Below the pieces are notes generated by a model. The model was not told where the DNA came from. It made no database searches and worked only from the letters and a program-made list of their open reading frames with translations. From positions 1 through 15,648 of the forward strand of contig DGRE01000063.1 in assembly GCA_002389905.1 (NCBI GenBank): a DNA stretch of 15,648 nucleotides, written 5' to 3'. A program made the translations under genes and the position numbers. The stretch is from Hungatella sp. UBA4396 (GTDB lineage: Bacteria; Bacillota; Clostridia; Lachnospirales; Lachnospiraceae). Shown in pieces: positions 14,551 to 15,648 of this stretch; position 1 is the stretch's first letter; each line of letters opens with the position of its first letter.

Positions 14551-14820
14551 GTGAGTACAAAAAAGATACCGCTAAGACAGTGTGTTGGCTGTAGTGAGAT
14601 GAAAAGTAAAAAAGAGATGATTCGTGTGCTGAAAACTCCGGAGGAAGAACTGATTCTTGACACAACCGGACGTAAAAACGGACGGGGAGCTTACCTTTGC
14701 CCTTCTATGGAGTGTTTTAAGAAGGCAGTGAAGAGCAAAGGACTGGAACGTTCTTTTAAGATGGCCATTCCGAAGGAAGTATACGAAACCCTTGAAAAGG
14801 AGATGGAGCAGTTTGGATAA
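14551..14820 (+). CDS. rnpM: YlxR/RnpM family RNA-binding protein (DUF448), GTG start
   Basis: Small basic protein of 89 residues of the YlxR family; the B. subtilis member has been named RnpM for an effect on RNase P. Signature features are PLRQCVGC at 7-14, the TGRKNGRGAYLC segment at 39-50 that forms the nucleic-acid-binding surface, and Cys55. The start is GTG at 14551, with AGGAAG at 14536-14541 and 9 bases of spacing; nearby ATG 14544 is out of frame. The stop overlaps the start of the next gene by eight bases. Confidence 0.93.
   Translation: MSTKKIPLRQCVGCSEMKSKKEMIRVLKTPEEELILDTTGRKNGRGAYLCPSMECFKKAVKSKGLERSFKMAIPKEVYETLEKEMEQFG
14798..14803 (+). promoter_or_regulatory. Ribosome binding site that fixes the TTG start of ylxQ
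   Basis: AGGAGA lies inside the end of ylxR, 9 bases before TTG at 14813. The reading frame also opens at an earlier TTG (14792), but that would lie upstream of this site. No ATG in this frame is available near the conserved N-terminus, so TTG 14813 is the best start. Confidence 0.6.
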
Positions 14821-15163
14821 CAGACAGAAAATCCTGGGCATGATCGGCCTGGCCACAAAGGCGGGAAAGATCGCAAGCGGAGAATTCATGACAGAAAATT
14901 CCGTTAAAGCGGGTAAGGCAGGTCTGGTGATCGTTTCTGAGGAGGCCTCAGATAACACCAGAAAGATGTTTACCAATATGTGTACTCACTATAAGGTTCC
15001 AATCTATTTCTTCGCAAGTAAGAATGAACTGGGCCACGCTATGGGCAAGGAGATGAGAACGTCTCTTGCCATCGTGGATAATGGGTTTGCAAAGGCAGTC
15101 GTGAAACTAATGAATACAGAGGCAGAACGTGCACAGAATGGAGGAAAGCATGAGAGTATATGA
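14813..15163 (+). CDS. YlxQ, L7Ae/L30e-type ribosomal-like RNA-binding protein, TTG start
   Basis: RNA-binding protein of 116 residues of the L7Ae/L30e/Gadd45 fold. The N-terminus DNRQKILGMIGLATKAGKI and the segment LVIVSEEASDNTRK near 38-51 are typical of the YlxQ group in Firmicute infB operons. The exact RNA target is not settled; kink-turn binding is the family expectation. TTG at 14813 is preferred because AGGAGA lies 9 bases upstream and the conserved sequence starts at once. It overlaps ylxR by 8 bases and infB by 14 bases, so the three are translationally coupled. Confidence 0.88.
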   Translation: MDNRQKILGMIGLATKAGKIASGEFMTENSVKAGKAGLVIVSEEASDNTRKMFTNMCTHYKVPIYFFASKNELGHAMGKEMRTSLAIVDNGFAKAVVKLMNTEAERAQNGGKHESI

Positions 15164-15648
15164 TTTGGCAAAGGAACTGGGAAAGGATAGCAGTAAGGAA
15201 GTACTGGATATCCTGGAAAAGCATAGTATAAATTTAAAAAGTTCTTCTAATGTTACGGATGAACAGGCAGCGATTGTAAAGAGGGAGATGGGCGGCAAGC
15301 CCCAGGGTTCCCCCGCAGCCCGTTCCAGCGAACCGGCTGGAGAGGGAGCTGATGCTCCTAAGAAAAAGATTGCGGCAGTATATAGGCCCCAGAACGCACA
15401 GATGAAGCCCCAGGGCCAGGGCGGCAGAGACAGCAGAGGCCAGCAAAGAAGCGACAGCAGACCTTCCCAGGCTCCAGGCCAGGGCGGTGCTCCCAGAGAT
15501 TATGCAGGAAGAGGAGAGCAGTCCGGAACCGGAGAGCAGGGAAGCCGTGAAGGAAGACCTCAGGGCCAGGGTTATCAGGGAAACCGTGAAGGAAGACCTC
15601 AGGGCCAGGGCGGCTACCAGGGAAACCGTGATGGAAGACCTCAGGGCC
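15150..15648 (+). CDS. infB: Translation initiation factor IF-2 (5' part, runs off the window)
   Basis: N-terminal 166 residues of IF-2, the GTPase that brings initiator tRNA to the ribosome; the GTPase domain lies beyond the window. The start reads MRVYDLAKELGKDSSKEVLD, the small IF2_N domain (about 1-50) typical of bacterial IF-2. After it comes a long Gly/Arg/Gln/Pro-rich low-complexity linker, common in Clostridia. GGAGG at 15140-15144, five bases before the ATG, fixes the start inside the end of ylxQ. The reading frame is open to the last base, so it is partial, not broken. Confidence 0.95.
   Translation, partial: MRVYDLAKELGKDSSKEVLDILEKHSINLKSSSNVTDEQAAIVKREMGGKPQGSPAARSSEPAGEGADAPKKKIAAVYRPQNAQMKPQGQGGRDSRGQQRSDSRPSQAPGQGGAPRDYAGRGEQSGTGEQGSREGRPQGQGYQGNREGRPQGQGGYQGNRDGRPQG
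15546..15648 (+). repeat. Tandem coding repeats in the IF-2 linker
   Basis: Three direct repeats: 15546-15584 (39 bases), 15585-15626 (42 bases) and 15627 onward (22 bases to the window end). Each codes for R-E/D-G-R-P-Q-G-Q-G followed by YQGN. The DNA copies are nearly identical, with a three-base GGC insertion in copy 2 and one GAA to GAT-type change in copy 3. The array probably continues past the window. Confidence 0.88.

Overview
The window looks like chromosomal DNA from a medium-GC anaerobic Firmicute of the Clostridia, most likely Lachnospiraceae or a close relative. The reasons are strong AGGAGG-type ribosome binding sites, tightly overlapping genes, lipoproteins with LxxGC-type lipoboxes, and the Gram-positive gene order rimP-nusA-ylxR-ylxQ-infB at the right end. 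All genes recognised are on the + strand. No tRNA, rRNA, CRISPR array, insertion sequence or phage gene was seen.

Region 1 (1-6748) is a tightly packed run of eight genes: a lipoprotein with two rhodanese domains (YnjE-like), an unrecognised four-helix membrane protein, a TVP38/TMEM64 membrane protein, an Fe-S protein with two ferredoxin-like clusters plus CCG cysteine domains, a second TVP38/TMEM64 protein, a C_GCAxxG_C_C redox protein, a fused two-domain glycosyltransferase (TIGR04282 plus TIGR04283 types, named from 'arsenosugar' gene neighbourhoods), and a kinase-fold phosphotransferase whose catalytic loop has Glu where Asp is usual. Most junctions are overlaps or gaps of a few bases.

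Region 2 (6749-12669) starts with a good sigma-A promoter (6804-6832). It encodes a second double-rhodanese lipoprotein, a YnjB-type solute-binding lipoprotein, two permeases, an ABC ATPase (a complete YnjBCD-type importer) and a nucleoside hydrolase.

Together, regions 1 and 2 resemble an expanded version of the E. coli ydjXYZ-ynjABCDEF cluster: two TVP38 proteins flanking an Fe-S protein, a YnjBCD-type ABC importer and a rhodanese. Glycosyltransferase, phosphotransferase and nucleosidase genes are added. The inferred role is uptake and redox or group-transfer handling of a small sulfur-, selenium- or arsenic-containing compound, possibly linked to a sugar or nucleoside. The substrate cannot be read from the sequence, and the arsenosugar enzymes ArsM and ArsS are not in the window.

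Region 3 (12670-15648) is the conserved transcription/translation operon. It has its own sigma-A promoter (12703-12731), a leader RNA hairpin (12761-12786), and rimP, nusA, ylxR/rnpM (GTG start), ylxQ (TTG start) and the 5' part of infB, which runs off the window end within a repeat-coded Gly/Arg/Gln-rich segment.
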